Positions 1-8,407 of a DNA stretch of 64,000 nt are shown in pieces. Under the pieces are notes generated by a model. That model saw only the letters and a list, made by a program, of their open reading frames with translations, did no database searches and was not told the origin of the DNA. The translations under genes were made by a program, and so were the position numbers. Source of the DNA: Pseudoxanthomonas sp. YR558 (GTDB lineage: Bacteria; Pseudomonadota; Gammaproteobacteria; Xanthomonadales; Xanthomonadaceae); contig NZ_FPCI01000001.1 in the NCBI RefSeq assembly GCF_900116385.1, forward strand, positions 2,329,501 to 2,393,500. The letters run 5' to 3'. Position 1 is the stretch's first letter. Every line of letters begins with the position of its first letter.

Positions 1-647
1 GCGTGAACTACGCGGGCTTCTACGGCATCCCGCGCGCCGAAGCGCTGGTGCGGGCCGAGGAGGAACTCAAGCGCGCCCAGCTGTGGGAGAAGGCGCACGT
101 CATGAGCCGCACGTTGTCCGGCGGCATGAAGCGCCGGCTGATGATCGCCCGCGCCATGATGACCCGGCCGAAGCTGCTGATCCTGGACGAGCCCACCGCC
201 GGCGTGGACATCGAAATCCGCCGCGGCATGTGGAAGACGCTGAAGGACATCAACGCCGCCGGCACCACGATCATCTTGACCACGCATTACCTGGAAGAGG
301 CCGAGAGCCTCTGCCGCAACCTCGCCATCATCGACCACGGCGTGATCGTCGAGCAGGGCCCGATGCGCGCGCTGCTGGCCAAGTTGGACGTGGAAGGCTT
401 CCTGTTCGACATCGACGGCGAACTGCCCGCGCAGCTGCCGGTGATCGAGGGCACCACGCTGGTCGCCACCGACGCGCACACACTGGACCTGGACATGCCG
501 CGCGCGATGGACCTCAACCGCGTGTTCGCCGCGCTCAACGACGCCGGCATCCGCGTGCGTTCGATGCGCACCAAGAGCAACCGCCTCGAGGAGCTGTTCG
601 TGCGCATGACCGGCAATGGCGATGGCGCCAAGGAGAAGGCGGCATGA
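1..647 (+). CDS. ABC-2 type exporter ATP-binding subunit (5' partial)
   Basis: The visible 214 residues are the C-terminal part of an ABC ATPase; the start and the Walker A loop lie upstream of the window. Seen directly: signature LSGGMKRR, Walker B LLILDEPTAGVD and the H-loop TTH, followed by a C-terminal extension typical of YadG/drug-efflux ATPases. It would power the permease encoded next, whose ATG overlaps this stop codon (ATGA), so the two are translationally coupled. Substrate cannot be told from sequence. The family call is firm; the true start is unknown. Confidence 0.93.
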   Translation, partial: VNYAGFYGIPRAEALVRAEEELKRAQLWEKAHVMSRTLSGGMKRRLMIARAMMTRPKLLILDEPTAGVDIEIRRGMWKTLKDINAAGTTIILTTHYLEEAESLCRNLAIIDHGVIVEQGPMRALLAKLDVEGFLFDIDGELPAQLPVIEGTTLVATDAHTLDLDMPRAMDLNRVFAALNDAGIRVRSMRTKSNRLEELFVRMTGNGDGAKEKAA

Positions 648-1414
648 GTTCCCCGAACATGGTCGCGCTGGGCACGATCGTCCGCCGCGAAGTCGCCCGC
701 ATCCTGCGCATCTGGGGCCAGACCCTGGTGCCGCCGGCCATCACCATGACGCTGTACTTCCTGATCTTCGGCGGCCTGATCGGCCGCCAGATTGGCGACA
801 TGGGCGGCTACACGTACATGGAGTTCATCGTGCCGGGCCTGGTGATGATGAGCATCATCCAGAACAGTTACGGCAACATCTCCTCCTCGTTCTTCGGCGC
901 CAAGTTCGGCCGCCACGTCGAGGAACTGCTGGTCAGCCCGATGCCGAACTGGGTGATCCTGCTCGGTTACGTGGCCGGCGCGGTGCTGCGCGGGCTGATG
1001 GTCGGCGCCATCGTGCTGGTGATCGCCATGTTTTTCACCAAAGTGCGCATCCCGCATCCGCTGGTGACCATCACCACGGTGCTGCTGGGCGCGACGATCT
1101 TTTCGCTGGCCGGTTTCGTCAACGCGGCGTATGCGAAGAAGTTCGACGACATCGCCATTGTGCCGACCTTCATCCTCACCCCGCTGACCTACCTGGGCGG
1201 CGTGTTCTATTCGGTGACGCTGCTGCCGCCCTGGGCGGAAGCGCTGACCCACGCGAACCCGATCTTCTACATGGTCAACGCGTTCCGCTACGGCTTGCTC
1301 GGCACCAGCGACGTGCCGCTGTGGATCGCTTATGCGCTGATGCTGGCATTCGCGTTCGGCCTGGCCGCGCTTGGCCTGTGGCTGCTGAAGAAGGGCGTGG
1401 GGCTGCGCAGCTGA
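644..1414 (+). CDS. ABC-2 type transporter permease
   Basis: A 256-residue inner-membrane protein with about six hydrophobic segments and the ABC-2 permease pattern near the end (a PLTYLGGVFY segment followed by the NPIFYMVNAFRYG block), matching the YadH family in length and layout. It starts at the ATG overlapping the stop of the ATPase gene, which fixes the start. ATPase and permease are expected to form a two-plus-two exporter. The next gene starts on the last base of this stop, so the transporter is coupled to a cytoplasmic reductase. Confidence 0.93.
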   Translation: MSSPNMVALGTIVRREVARILRIWGQTLVPPAITMTLYFLIFGGLIGRQIGDMGGYTYMEFIVPGLVMMSIIQNSYGNISSSFFGAKFGRHVEELLVSPMPNWVILLGYVAGAVLRGLMVGAIVLVIAMFFTKVRIPHPLVTITTVLLGATIFSLAGFVNAAYAKKFDDIAIVPTFILTPLTYLGGVFYSVTLLPPWAEALTHANPIFYMVNAFRYGLLGTSDVPLWIAYALMLAFAFGLAALGLWLLKKGVGLRS

Positions 1415-2343
1415 TGCGCCTGCTCGTGCTCGGCGCCGGCGGCACCGGTGGTTATTTCGGCGGCCGGTTGGCGCAGGCGGGGATCGACGTCAGCTTCCTG
1501 GTGCGACCTGCGCGCGCGGCGCTGCTGCGCGAACGCGGTCTGCGCATCCGCAGCCCGCTGGGCGATGCGGATGTGCCCGCCCAGGTCATCACTGCGGATG
1601 AACTCCGAGATGCCGCGCCGTTCGATCTGGTCCTGTTGAGCTGCAAGGCCTACGACCTCGAGAGCGCCATGGAGGCCATCGCATCGGCGGTCGATGCAGG
1701 TGCCCGCGTGCTGCCGCTGCTCAACGGCCTGCGCCACTACGAACCGCTCGACGCGCGCTTCGGCTTCGACAACGTGCTCGGCGGGCTGTGCTTCATCAGC
1801 GCCACGCTGGGCGCAGACGGCGAAATCCTGCACCTCGGCAAACCCGCATCGATGACCTTCGGCGAACGCGACGGGCAGGCCTCGGATGGCCGCCTGCAGG
1901 CGCTCGCCGCCGCGTGCGCGCAGGCCGGCGTCGATTGCCTGTACACGTCGGACATTGCGCAGGCGCAGTGGACGAAGTACAGCTTCCTCACCGCGCTCGC
2001 CGCCGGCACCTGCCTGATGCGCGCGCCGATCGGCACGATCGTGGCGGGCGAGGGCGGCACGGCGTTCATGGGCGCGTTGCACGAAGAATGCCTGGCGGTC
2101 GCCGCCGCATCGGGCCAGCCGGTGCCGCCGCCTGCACGGGCATCGGCACGCGAGACGCTGACGACCGCTGGCTCGCCCATGAAGGCGTCGATGCTGCGCG
2201 ATCTGGAAGCCGGCCAGCGCGTCGAAGCCGCGCACATCGTCGGCGACATGCTCCATCGCGCCATCGCACAGGGTATCGACGCGCCGCGGCTGCAGGCCGC
2301 GTGGATCTCGCTGCAGGCCTACGAGCAGCAACGGAACGCATGA
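1414..2343 (+). CDS. panE: 2-dehydropantoate 2-reductase family protein
   Basis: 309 residues with an N-terminal NAD(P)-binding GAGGTGGYFGG loop and the C-terminal ketopantoate reductase domain, including the lysine in WTKYSFLTALAAG (expected catalytic lysine) and a late GSPMKASMLRDLEAG block that contributes substrate contacts in the family. ApbA/PanE enzymes reduce ketopantoate to pantoate with NADPH for CoA synthesis. Start overlaps the upstream permease stop (TGATG). Many genomes carry several paralogues of this family acting on other 2-keto acids, so a role in pantothenate synthesis is likely but not proven; the setting next to an exporter is unusual for panE. Confidence 0.82.
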   Translation: MRLLVLGAGGTGGYFGGRLAQAGIDVSFLVRPARAALLRERGLRIRSPLGDADVPAQVITADELRDAAPFDLVLLSCKAYDLESAMEAIASAVDAGARVLPLLNGLRHYEPLDARFGFDNVLGGLCFISATLGADGEILHLGKPASMTFGERDGQASDGRLQALAAACAQAGVDCLYTSDIAQAQWTKYSFLTALAAGTCLMRAPIGTIVAGEGGTAFMGALHEECLAVAAASGQPVPPPARASARETLTTAGSPMKASMLRDLEAGQRVEAAHIVGDMLHRAIAQGIDAPRLQAAWISLQAYEQQRNA

Positions 2344-3242
2344 ACATGTCCGAGCCGCCGCCGTGGCTGCGGCGGATGGTCGTGCTGGGCATGGGCTACA
2401 CCGGCACGCGTTTCGTGCAGCGCCTGCGCGCGCTGGGCGTGGACTGCGTCGGTACTACGCGGACGCCCGATCCTTCGGATGCCTCGCGTCGCCGTTTCGA
2501 GGGCGGCGCGCCGGTCGATGCGGTCCTGCTCGCGGCCTTGGCGAACGCCGACGCAGTACTCGGTTCGATGCCGCCGGAGGCGGACGGCGACCCCGCGCTG
2601 CCGTTGCTCGCCGATGCGCTGGCTTCGAACGATCGGTTGCGCTGGTTGGGTTATCTCTCTTCCACCGGTGTCTATGCGGACCGGCAGGGCGGCATCGTCG
2701 ATGCCTCGTCCATCGCCGATGGCAGCGACGACGCGGCGCGTTCGCGACTGCGTGCCGAAGCGCAGTGGCAGGCGCTGGCGCACCGGCGCGACATCGCATG
2801 TGGTGTGTTCCGGCTCGCGGGTCTCTACGGTCCCGGGCGCAACGCGCTGCGCCAGCTCGCCAACGGCGAGGCGCGGCACGTGGTGAAGCCTGGGCTGGTG
2901 TTCAACCGCATCCATGTCGAAGACGCATGCGACGCGCTCATCGCTTCGCTGTGGCATACCCGCGCGCCTGATGCGATCTACCTGCTCGCCGATGGGCTGC
3001 CGGCACCGCCGCAGGATGTGCTCGCCTTTGCCGCCGACCTCAGCGGCCTGCCATTGCCGCCGGCGGAGCCATACGATGCCGCGCGCGCCTCGCCCGCACG
3101 ACAGCGCTTCTACGGTGCGAGCAAGCGCATCGATCCACGGCAGACGCAGGAAGCGCTGCACTGGCGGCCTCGCCACGCGGACTACCGGGAGGGGCTGATG
3201 GCCCTGTGGCAGGCCGGCGAAGGACGCGCGGACGCCGGTTGA
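2340..3242 (+). CDS. NAD(P)-binding SDR/epimerase-like protein (YeeZ-like)
   Basis: 300 residues. An N-terminal Rossmann loop (VVLGMGYTGTRF) is followed by an extended-SDR core with YLSSTGVYAD and FRLAGLYGPGRN motifs. The spacing resembles the YeeZ group of putative nucleoside-diphosphate-sugar epimerases, in which the classical YxxxK pair is not obvious. It overlaps the preceding reductase by ATGA, completing a four-gene coupled set. A second ATG two codons later is possible. Substrate is unknown. Confidence 0.8.
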   Translation: MNMSEPPPWLRRMVVLGMGYTGTRFVQRLRALGVDCVGTTRTPDPSDASRRRFEGGAPVDAVLLAALANADAVLGSMPPEADGDPALPLLADALASNDRLRWLGYLSSTGVYADRQGGIVDASSIADGSDDAARSRLRAEAQWQALAHRRDIACGVFRLAGLYGPGRNALRQLANGEARHVVKPGLVFNRIHVEDACDALIASLWHTRAPDAIYLLADGLPAPPQDVLAFAADLSGLPLPPAEPYDAARASPARQRFYGASKRIDPRQTQEALHWRPRHADYREGLMALWQAGEGRADAG

Positions 3243-3339
3243 GCCGACCGCGCGCCGCGCAGGCGACGCGTCGGCGGGCTTTCACGCCGCCCTGACGCCG
3301 CCTGCCTCCATGCTTCGCCACCTCCACGGTGGCGACGTC

Positions 3340-3855
3340 ATGAAGCACCTGCACCTGCTCTTCCTTGCCGGCCACGTGGCCATCATCGTCCTGTTCGCCT
3401 GCGCGGCGACGGCGCTGGTCTTTCTGGCGGCGGCCGAGCTTTGGCATGGCGTCGTGATGGCCCAGGATGACGCCGGTCTGCGCGGACGCTTTGACAGCGT
3501 CCTGGAAAGCATCGGGATGCTCACCATCGGACTGGTGGCGCTGGAGCTGGCGCAGACGGTCTTCGAGGAAGAGGTGCAGCGCGACGTGAAGGTCAGCGGA
3601 CCCACGCGTGTACGCCGCTACCTGTCGCGCTTCCTGGTGGTCATCGTCATCGCGCTATCGATCGAAACGCTGGTGGCCACTTTCGAACTGATGCACGAGG
3701 ACCCGCGCCAGTTGCCCTACGTCGCCGCCATCGGCGGATCGGCTGCGCTGCTGCTGCTCGCATGGGGCGGGTTCGTGCGGCTCAATCGCAGCGCCGAGGA
3801 GCTCGAGCCGGAAGCCATGCAGCAGGCCAAGTCCGAAGACAGCAAGGTCAAGTGA
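3340..3855 (+). CDS. Four-helix membrane protein, PsiE-like
   Basis: 171 residues from the ATG chosen here; an ATG ten codons upstream (position 3310) is in frame but lacks a purine-rich site, whereas GGTGG precedes the chosen one. Four hydrophobic segments are evident, with an acidic/charged loop after the first and a charged C-terminus rich in E, K and S. The pattern of two central helices around LESIGMLTIGLVALELAQ resembles the PsiE-like family by eye only. Function unknown. It sits just past the exporter operon with a 97-bp gap and runs convergent to tatD with 12 bp between them. Confidence 0.7.
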   Translation: MKHLHLLFLAGHVAIIVLFACAATALVFLAAAELWHGVVMAQDDAGLRGRFDSVLESIGMLTIGLVALELAQTVFEEEVQRDVKVSGPTRVRRYLSRFLVVIVIALSIETLVATFELMHEDPRQLPYVAAIGGSAALLLLAWGGFVRLNRSAEELEPEAMQQAKSEDSKVK

Positions 3856-3867
3856 GCGCCGCCGACC

Positions 3868-4665
3868 TCAACCGGCGTCCGGCAACCGGAAGAACGCGCG
3901 CGCCGTCGCCGTCGTGGCGGCGGCGGTGACCTCGATGTCCTCGCCGCGGTCGCGCGCCAGCTCGGCCACGATGTGGGCCAGGTACATCGGCTCGTTGCGG
4001 CGGTGCGAAGGCTGCGGCTTCACCGTGCGCGGCAGCAGGTAGGGCGCGTCGGTCTCGATCATCAACCGGTTCGCCGGGATGTTCTTCACCAGCTCGCGCA
4101 GGTGCAGGCCGCGGCGTTCGTCGCAGAGCCAGCCGGTGATGCCGATATGCCAGTCCTGGTCCAGGCAGTCGAAGAGTTCCTTCTTCGTGCCGGTGAAGCA
4201 GTGCACGACGGCCGGGCCGAGCTGGCCGTCGAAGTTCTTCATCATCGCCACGAAGTCGTCGTGCGCGTCGCGCTGGTGCAGGAACAGCGGCTTGCGGGTG
4301 TCCACCGCGATCTGCAACTGCCGCTCGAACGCCTTGCGCTGCGCCGGCCGCGGCGAGAAATCGCGGAAGTAATCCAGTCCGCATTCGCCCACCGCGACGA
4401 CCTCCGCATGCGCATGCAGCGCGCGCATCTCGGCGTCGCATTCGTCGGTGTACTCGGTGGCGTGGTGCGGATGCACGCCTGCCGTGGCGAACAGCTCGCC
4501 CGGATGCGCCTGCGCCAGGCGCAGCGCCGTCGGTGAATGCTCGCGGCTGGCGCCGGTGACCACCTGCTGCACCACGCCGGCTGCGCGCGCGCGCTGGAGT
4601 ACCGCGTTGCGGTCGTGGTCGAAGCTTTCGTGGGTGAGGTTGGCGCCGATGTCGATGAGATCCAT
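3868..4665 (-). CDS. tatD: TatD family metal-dependent hydrolase (DNase)
   Basis: 265 residues, standard TatD length. Metal-binding and catalytic residues are visible: an N-terminal DIGANLTH segment (family HxH replaced by the TatD-type D-x-N), GECGLDYFRD (Glu ligand), LHQRDAHDD and VVHCFTG histidines, and ETDAPYL with the terminal Asp. TatD enzymes are cytoplasmic Mg-dependent 3'-5' exonucleases or tRNA/peptide hydrolases, with a role in DNA fragment turnover. A TAGAAT box six bases before the ATG suggests the transcript is leaderless. Confidence 0.93.
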   Translation of the reverse strand: MDLIDIGANLTHESFDHDRNAVLQRARAAGVVQQVVTGASREHSPTALRLAQAHPGELFATAGVHPHHATEYTDECDAEMRALHAHAEVVAVGECGLDYFRDFSPRPAQRKAFERQLQIAVDTRKPLFLHQRDAHDDFVAMMKNFDGQLGPAVVHCFTGTKKELFDCLDQDWHIGITGWLCDERRGLHLRELVKNIPANRLMIETDAPYLLPRTVKPQPSHRRNEPMYLAHIVAELARDRGEDIEVTAAATTATARAFFRLPDAG

Positions 4666-4671
4666 GGCCGC

Positions 4672-4677
4672 ATTCTA
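4672..4677 (-). promoter_or_regulatory. -10 box of tatD, predicted leaderless start
   Basis: TAGAAT on the minus strand lies exactly six bases upstream of the tatD ATG. With a normal -10 to start distance transcription would begin on or within a base or two of the A of ATG, so no room is left for a Shine-Dalgarno sequence. No convincing -35 box was found in the adjacent repeat arm. Confidence 0.5.
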
Positions 4678-4695
4678 AGCCTTGGTGCCCGCTGT

Positions 4696-4807
4696 TGTAG
4701 GAGCGACGTAAGTCGCGACCGCAAGAATGAAAGGTCCGCATCCATCGGAAGTCTCCCTAGACGGCAGTTGATCTGGCCGTGCGGTCGCGACTTACGTCGC
4801 TCCTACA
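4696..4807. repeat. Palindromic repeat pair between tatD and hrpB
   Basis: Two perfect 27-bp inverted arms (left 4696-4722 beginning TGTAGGAGCGACGTAAG, right 4781-4807 its exact reverse complement) enclose 58 bp. Each arm is itself partly palindromic (GCGAC-GTAA-GTCGC). The same arms and an AAGAATGAAA flank recur at 27259-27375. This matches the bacterial interspersed REP/BIME type of element common in Xanthomonadaceae intergenic regions; possible roles are 3' mRNA protection, termination or mobilisation by a RAYT transposase, none of which is encoded here. Confidence 0.9.
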
Positions 4808-4838
4808 GAAGCACCACAGGCTTTATCCTTTGCGCCGC

Positions 4839-7325
4839 ATGCCGTCGCCGACGTTCCCGATCACCCCACTGCTGCCGGACATCGTCCGCAGCCTGTCCGA
4901 CCATCCGCGCCTGGTGCTGGAAGCCCCGCCCGGTGCGGGCAAGACCACGCAGGTGCCGCTGGCGCTGCTGGACGAACCGTGGCTGCAGGGCCGCAAGATC
5001 GTGATGCTGGAACCCCGCCGCGTGGCGGCACGCGCGGCGGCCGGCTTCATGGCGAAGCAGCGGGGCGAAGCGGTCGGCGACACGATCGGCTATCGCATCC
5101 GGTTCGAGAACAAGATCGGGCCGGACACGCGGATCGAAGTGGTCACCGAAGGCATTCTGACCCGGATGATCCAGGACGATCCGATGCTGGAGAGCGTCGG
5201 CGCGATCCTGTTCGACGAATTCCACGAACGCCACCTGGCGGGCGACCTCGGCCTGGCGCTGGCGCTGGACGTGCAGGCGCAACTGCGCGAGGACCTGCGC
5301 ATCGTCGTGATGTCCGCCACGCTCGACGGCGAGAAGCTGGCGCGGTTCCTCGATGCGCCACGGCTGAGCAGCGAAGGCCGCGGCTTCCCGGTGCAGGTCG
5401 CGCACTTCCCCGCGCGCCGGGACGAGCCCACCGACGTGCAGGCGCGCCGCGCCATCGAACAGGCCGTGCAGGCGCATCCCGGCGACGTGCTGGTGTTCCT
5501 GCCTGGGCAGCGCGAGATCGCGCGCGTGGCGACGATGCTGGCGGATGCACTGCCGCAGGACATCGTCGTCCTCGCCCTGCACGGCGAATTGCCGGTGGAG
5601 AAACAGTCCGAAGCACTGCAGCCGGATCCGCAGGGCCGACGCCGCGTTGTGCTGGCGACCAACGTGGCCGAATCGTCGGTGACGCTGCCCGGCGTGCGCG
5701 TGGTGGTCGACAGCGGGCTGGCGCGCGAGCCTTCGTACGATCCGAACAGCGGGTTCTCGCGGCTGGAAGTAACGACCATCTCGCAGGCCTCCGCCGACCA
5801 GCGCGCCGGCCGCGCGGGTCGCGTGGCCGAAGGGTGGGCCTATCGCCTGTGGCCGCAGTCGCAGCGGCTGGATCCGCAGCGGCGGCCCGAGATCGCGCTG
5901 GTCGAACTCGGTGCGCTGGCGCTGGAACTGGCCGCGTGGGGCAGCGACGACCTGCGCTTCGTGGATGCCCCGCCGCCCGGCGCGATGAATGCCGCGCGTG
6001 ACCTGTTGCGCCGCCTTGGCGCACTGACGGCGACGAACGCCATCACGCCGTTGGGCAAGCGCATGCTCGCGCTCGGCACGCATCCGCGGCTCGCGGCGAT
6101 GTTGCTATCGGCGGGCGAGGGCGAGGACCGCGCGCTGGCCTGCGACCTCGCCGCGCTGGTCGAAGCGCGCGATCCGCTGCGGATGGGCGGCGATGCGCTG
6201 GCCGCGCGCTGGCGGGCGCTGGCGGCGTTCCGCAGCGGCCGCGCACCGCAGGAGGCGAATCGTTCCGGTCTTGCTGCTATCGAAGCCGCCGCGAAGCAGT
6301 GGCGCCGCCGCGTGCGCGAAAATGCATCGCCGCCATCTTCCGTTGAAGCGCATCGCCTGGGCGACGTGCTGATGCATGCATTCCCGGATCGCATCGGTTT
6401 CCAGCATCCGCAGGACGCACGTCGCTATCTGCTGGCGAACGGGCGCAGCGCACGGCTGTTCGACGACAGCGCGCTGGTCGGTGAGCCGTGGATCGTGGTC
6501 AGCGAGCTTCGCCACGAAGCGCGCGACGCGCTCGTGCAGCGGGCCGCGCCGCTGGACGAACGGCGCCTGCGACGCGACTTCGCCGATCGCTTCGTCACCG
6601 AGGACACCATCCGCTGGGATGCGTCGCGGCGCGCGCTGTCGGCACAGCGCGAATCGCGCTTCGACCAGATCGTGTTCGACGCGCGGCCCGCCGGCCGCGT
6701 GGATCCCGTGCTCGCCGCCGCCGCGCTGACCGATGCGGTGCGCGACCTCGGTCTGGACGCGTTGCCGTGGCCCGAATCGCTGCAGCAATGGCGCGAGCGC
6801 GTGCGCTGCCTGCGCGAGTGGATGCCCGACCTCGGCCTGCCCGACCTGTCCGACGACGCGTTGATGGCGACGCTCGACACCTGGTTGAAGCCCGCCTTCG
6901 CCGGCAAGACGCGGCTGGATGCGCTGGGCGAGGACGACCTGGCGAACGCGCTGAAGTCCGGCCTCGACTGGTCGCTGCGCCAGCGGATCGATGCGCTGGC
7001 GCCCACGCGGATCACCGTGCCGTCGGGCATGGAACGCCGCATCGAGTATGCGCATGGCCAGCCGCCGGTGCTGGCGGTGAAGCTGCAGGAGTTGTTCGGC
7101 CTGGCCGATACCCCGCGCGTGGCCGACGGCCGCGTGCCCGTCCTGCTGCATTTGCTGTCGCCGGGCGGCAAACCGCTGCAGGTGACCTCCGACCTGCGCA
7201 ACTTCTGGAACTCGACCTATGCCGAGGTGAAGAAGGAGATGAAGGGGCGGTATCCGAAGCATCCGTGGCCGGATGATCCGTGGAGCGCCCAGGCCACCCA
7301 TCGGGCGAAGCCGCGCGGCACCTGA
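4839..7325 (+). CDS. hrpB: ATP-dependent helicase HrpB
   Basis: 828 residues. DExH-type helicase motifs appear in order: motif I APPGAGKTTQVPL, motif Ia LEPRRVAARAAA, motif II DEFHERH, motif III MSATLDG, motif V TNVAESSVTLPG and motif VI QRAGRAGR, then a long HrpB-specific C-terminal region ending with the NFWNSTYAEVKKEMKGRYPKH block. HrpB is a cytoplasmic RNA/DNA helicase; phenotypes vary. The start is the ATG just after the repeat arm; an earlier in-frame extension would be translated repeat and is rejected. TATCCT at 4823-4828 could be a -10 box giving a very short leader. Confidence 0.95.
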   Translation: MPSPTFPITPLLPDIVRSLSDHPRLVLEAPPGAGKTTQVPLALLDEPWLQGRKIVMLEPRRVAARAAAGFMAKQRGEAVGDTIGYRIRFENKIGPDTRIEVVTEGILTRMIQDDPMLESVGAILFDEFHERHLAGDLGLALALDVQAQLREDLRIVVMSATLDGEKLARFLDAPRLSSEGRGFPVQVAHFPARRDEPTDVQARRAIEQAVQAHPGDVLVFLPGQREIARVATMLADALPQDIVVLALHGELPVEKQSEALQPDPQGRRRVVLATNVAESSVTLPGVRVVVDSGLAREPSYDPNSGFSRLEVTTISQASADQRAGRAGRVAEGWAYRLWPQSQRLDPQRRPEIALVELGALALELAAWGSDDLRFVDAPPPGAMNAARDLLRRLGALTATNAITPLGKRMLALGTHPRLAAMLLSAGEGEDRALACDLAALVEARDPLRMGGDALAARWRALAAFRSGRAPQEANRSGLAAIEAAAKQWRRRVRENASPPSSVEAHRLGDVLMHAFPDRIGFQHPQDARRYLLANGRSARLFDDSALVGEPWIVVSELRHEARDALVQRAAPLDERRLRRDFADRFVTEDTIRWDASRRALSAQRESRFDQIVFDARPAGRVDPVLAAAALTDAVRDLGLDALPWPESLQQWRERVRCLREWMPDLGLPDLSDDALMATLDTWLKPAFAGKTRLDALGEDDLANALKSGLDWSLRQRIDALAPTRITVPSGMERRIEYAHGQPPVLAVKLQELFGLADTPRVADGRVPVLLHLLSPGGKPLQVTSDLRNFWNSTYAEVKKEMKGRYPKHPWPDDPWSAQATHRAKPRGT

Positions 7326-7430
7326 CGAAGTCGTTCAGCCCGCGGCCAGCGCCGCGCCGACGAACTAACACCCCGTAAACATCCTCGACCGGACACTGGC
7401 GACCTACCCACCTCTTCAGGGAAGGCCCCC

Positions 7431-7808
7431 ATGAGCAAGCTGACCACCATCACCGACCGCGCACTGGAACTCGCCAGCCAGGCGGGCAGCAGCATCAAGC
7501 ATGCGGTTCCGGGCGCGGACAAGCTGCTGCAGACCGGCGCCGCCCTGGGCGTGGCCAAGACCGGCGGCAAGCTCGCGGTGAACTTCGTCAAGCGCAACCC
7601 GGCCGTCGCCGTCGCGGCCGGCATCGGCGTGGGACTGTTGGCCCTGGTTGCTTACCGCAAGCGCAAGCGCGATGAGGCCAACGCGCCAATCGAAGGCAAG
7701 TCGCGCCGCGTGGAAGCGCGCAAGGTCAACGGCAACGGATCGTCAGCGCGCAAGACCGGCGCGCCGCGCCGTCCGCGCAGCACCGCATCGCGTTCCGCCG
7801 ACACCTGA
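7431..7808 (+). CDS. Small single-helix membrane protein, function unknown
   Basis: 125 residues preceded by a good ribosome site (GGGAAGG). An amphipathic N-terminal half is followed by one hydrophobic segment (NPAVAVAAGIGVGLLALVAY) and a strongly basic, low-complexity C-terminus rich in R, K, S and A. The basic tail after the helix predicts a cytoplasmic C-terminus that could touch nucleic acid or the membrane surface. I do not recognise a named family. It runs convergent to rluE with only 3 bp between stop codons. Confidence 0.75.
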   Translation: MSKLTTITDRALELASQAGSSIKHAVPGADKLLQTGAALGVAKTGGKLAVNFVKRNPAVAVAAGIGVGLLALVAYRKRKRDEANAPIEGKSRRVEARKVNGNGSSARKTGAPRRPRSTASRSADT

Positions 7809-7811
7809 TCG

Positions 7812-8363
7812 TTACAGCGCCCGCCACGTGCCGGGCGCAAGGTCGTCGAGCCGTACATCGCCCATCGCCGCGCGCACCAGCCGCAGCGTGGGCAGGCCGA
7901 CCGCGGCGGTCATGCGGCGCACCTGACGGTTGCGGCCCTCGGTGATCGTCAGCGCCAGCCACGCATCCGGCACGGTCTTGCGGAAGCGCACCGGCGGATC
8001 GCGTTCCCATAGCGCGGGGGCCGTCGCGAGCTGCTCGACCTTCGCGGGCAGCGTCGGTCCATCGTTCAATACCACGCCTCGCCGCAGCTGCTCGAGCTGC
8101 GCGTCCGTCGGCGTGCCTTCCACTTGCACCCAGTAGGTCTTCGGCTGCTTGTGGCGCGGATCGGTCAGGCGGTTCGCCAGTGCGCCATCGTCGGTGAGCA
8201 ACAACAGGCCTTCACTGTCGTAGTCGAGACGGCCCGCGGCGTACACGCGCGGCGGCAAGCCGAACGCCGCCAACGTCCGCCGCGGCGGATCGCTGCGGTC
8301 GGTGAACTGGCAGAGCACGTTGAACGGCTTGTTGAAGGCGATGAGCATCGGCGAAGACGACAA
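7812..8363 (-). CDS. rluE: 23S rRNA pseudouridine synthase (RluE type)
   Basis: 183 residues, the short RsuA/RluB/E class without an S4 domain. Catalytic motif [14 protein letters not shown] carries the essential Asp, and the C-terminal [13 protein letters not shown] block is the family signature. RluE-type enzymes make a single pseudouridine in helix 89 of 23S rRNA. An internal Met at residue 6 is an alternative start. Not to be confused with RluB/RsuA, which are longer. Confidence 0.9.
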   Translation of the reverse strand: MSSSPMLIAFNKPFNVLCQFTDRSDPPRRTLAAFGLPPRVYAAGRLDYDSEGLLLLTDDGALANRLTDPRHKQPKTYWVQVEGTPTDAQLEQLRRGVVLNDGPTLPAKVEQLATAPALWERDPPVRFRKTVPDAWLALTITEGRNRQVRRMTAAVGLPTLRLVRAAMGDVRLDDLAPGTWRAL

Positions 8364-8407
8364 CGCCGCCGCGACCCGGCAGGCCGCGACGGCGCGTGCG
8401 TTCCGGC

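Noticed and set aside
4779..4838. Upstream extension of HrpB into the repeat arm
   Set aside because: The extra 20 residues are translated from the palindromic repeat and do not match the family N-terminus.
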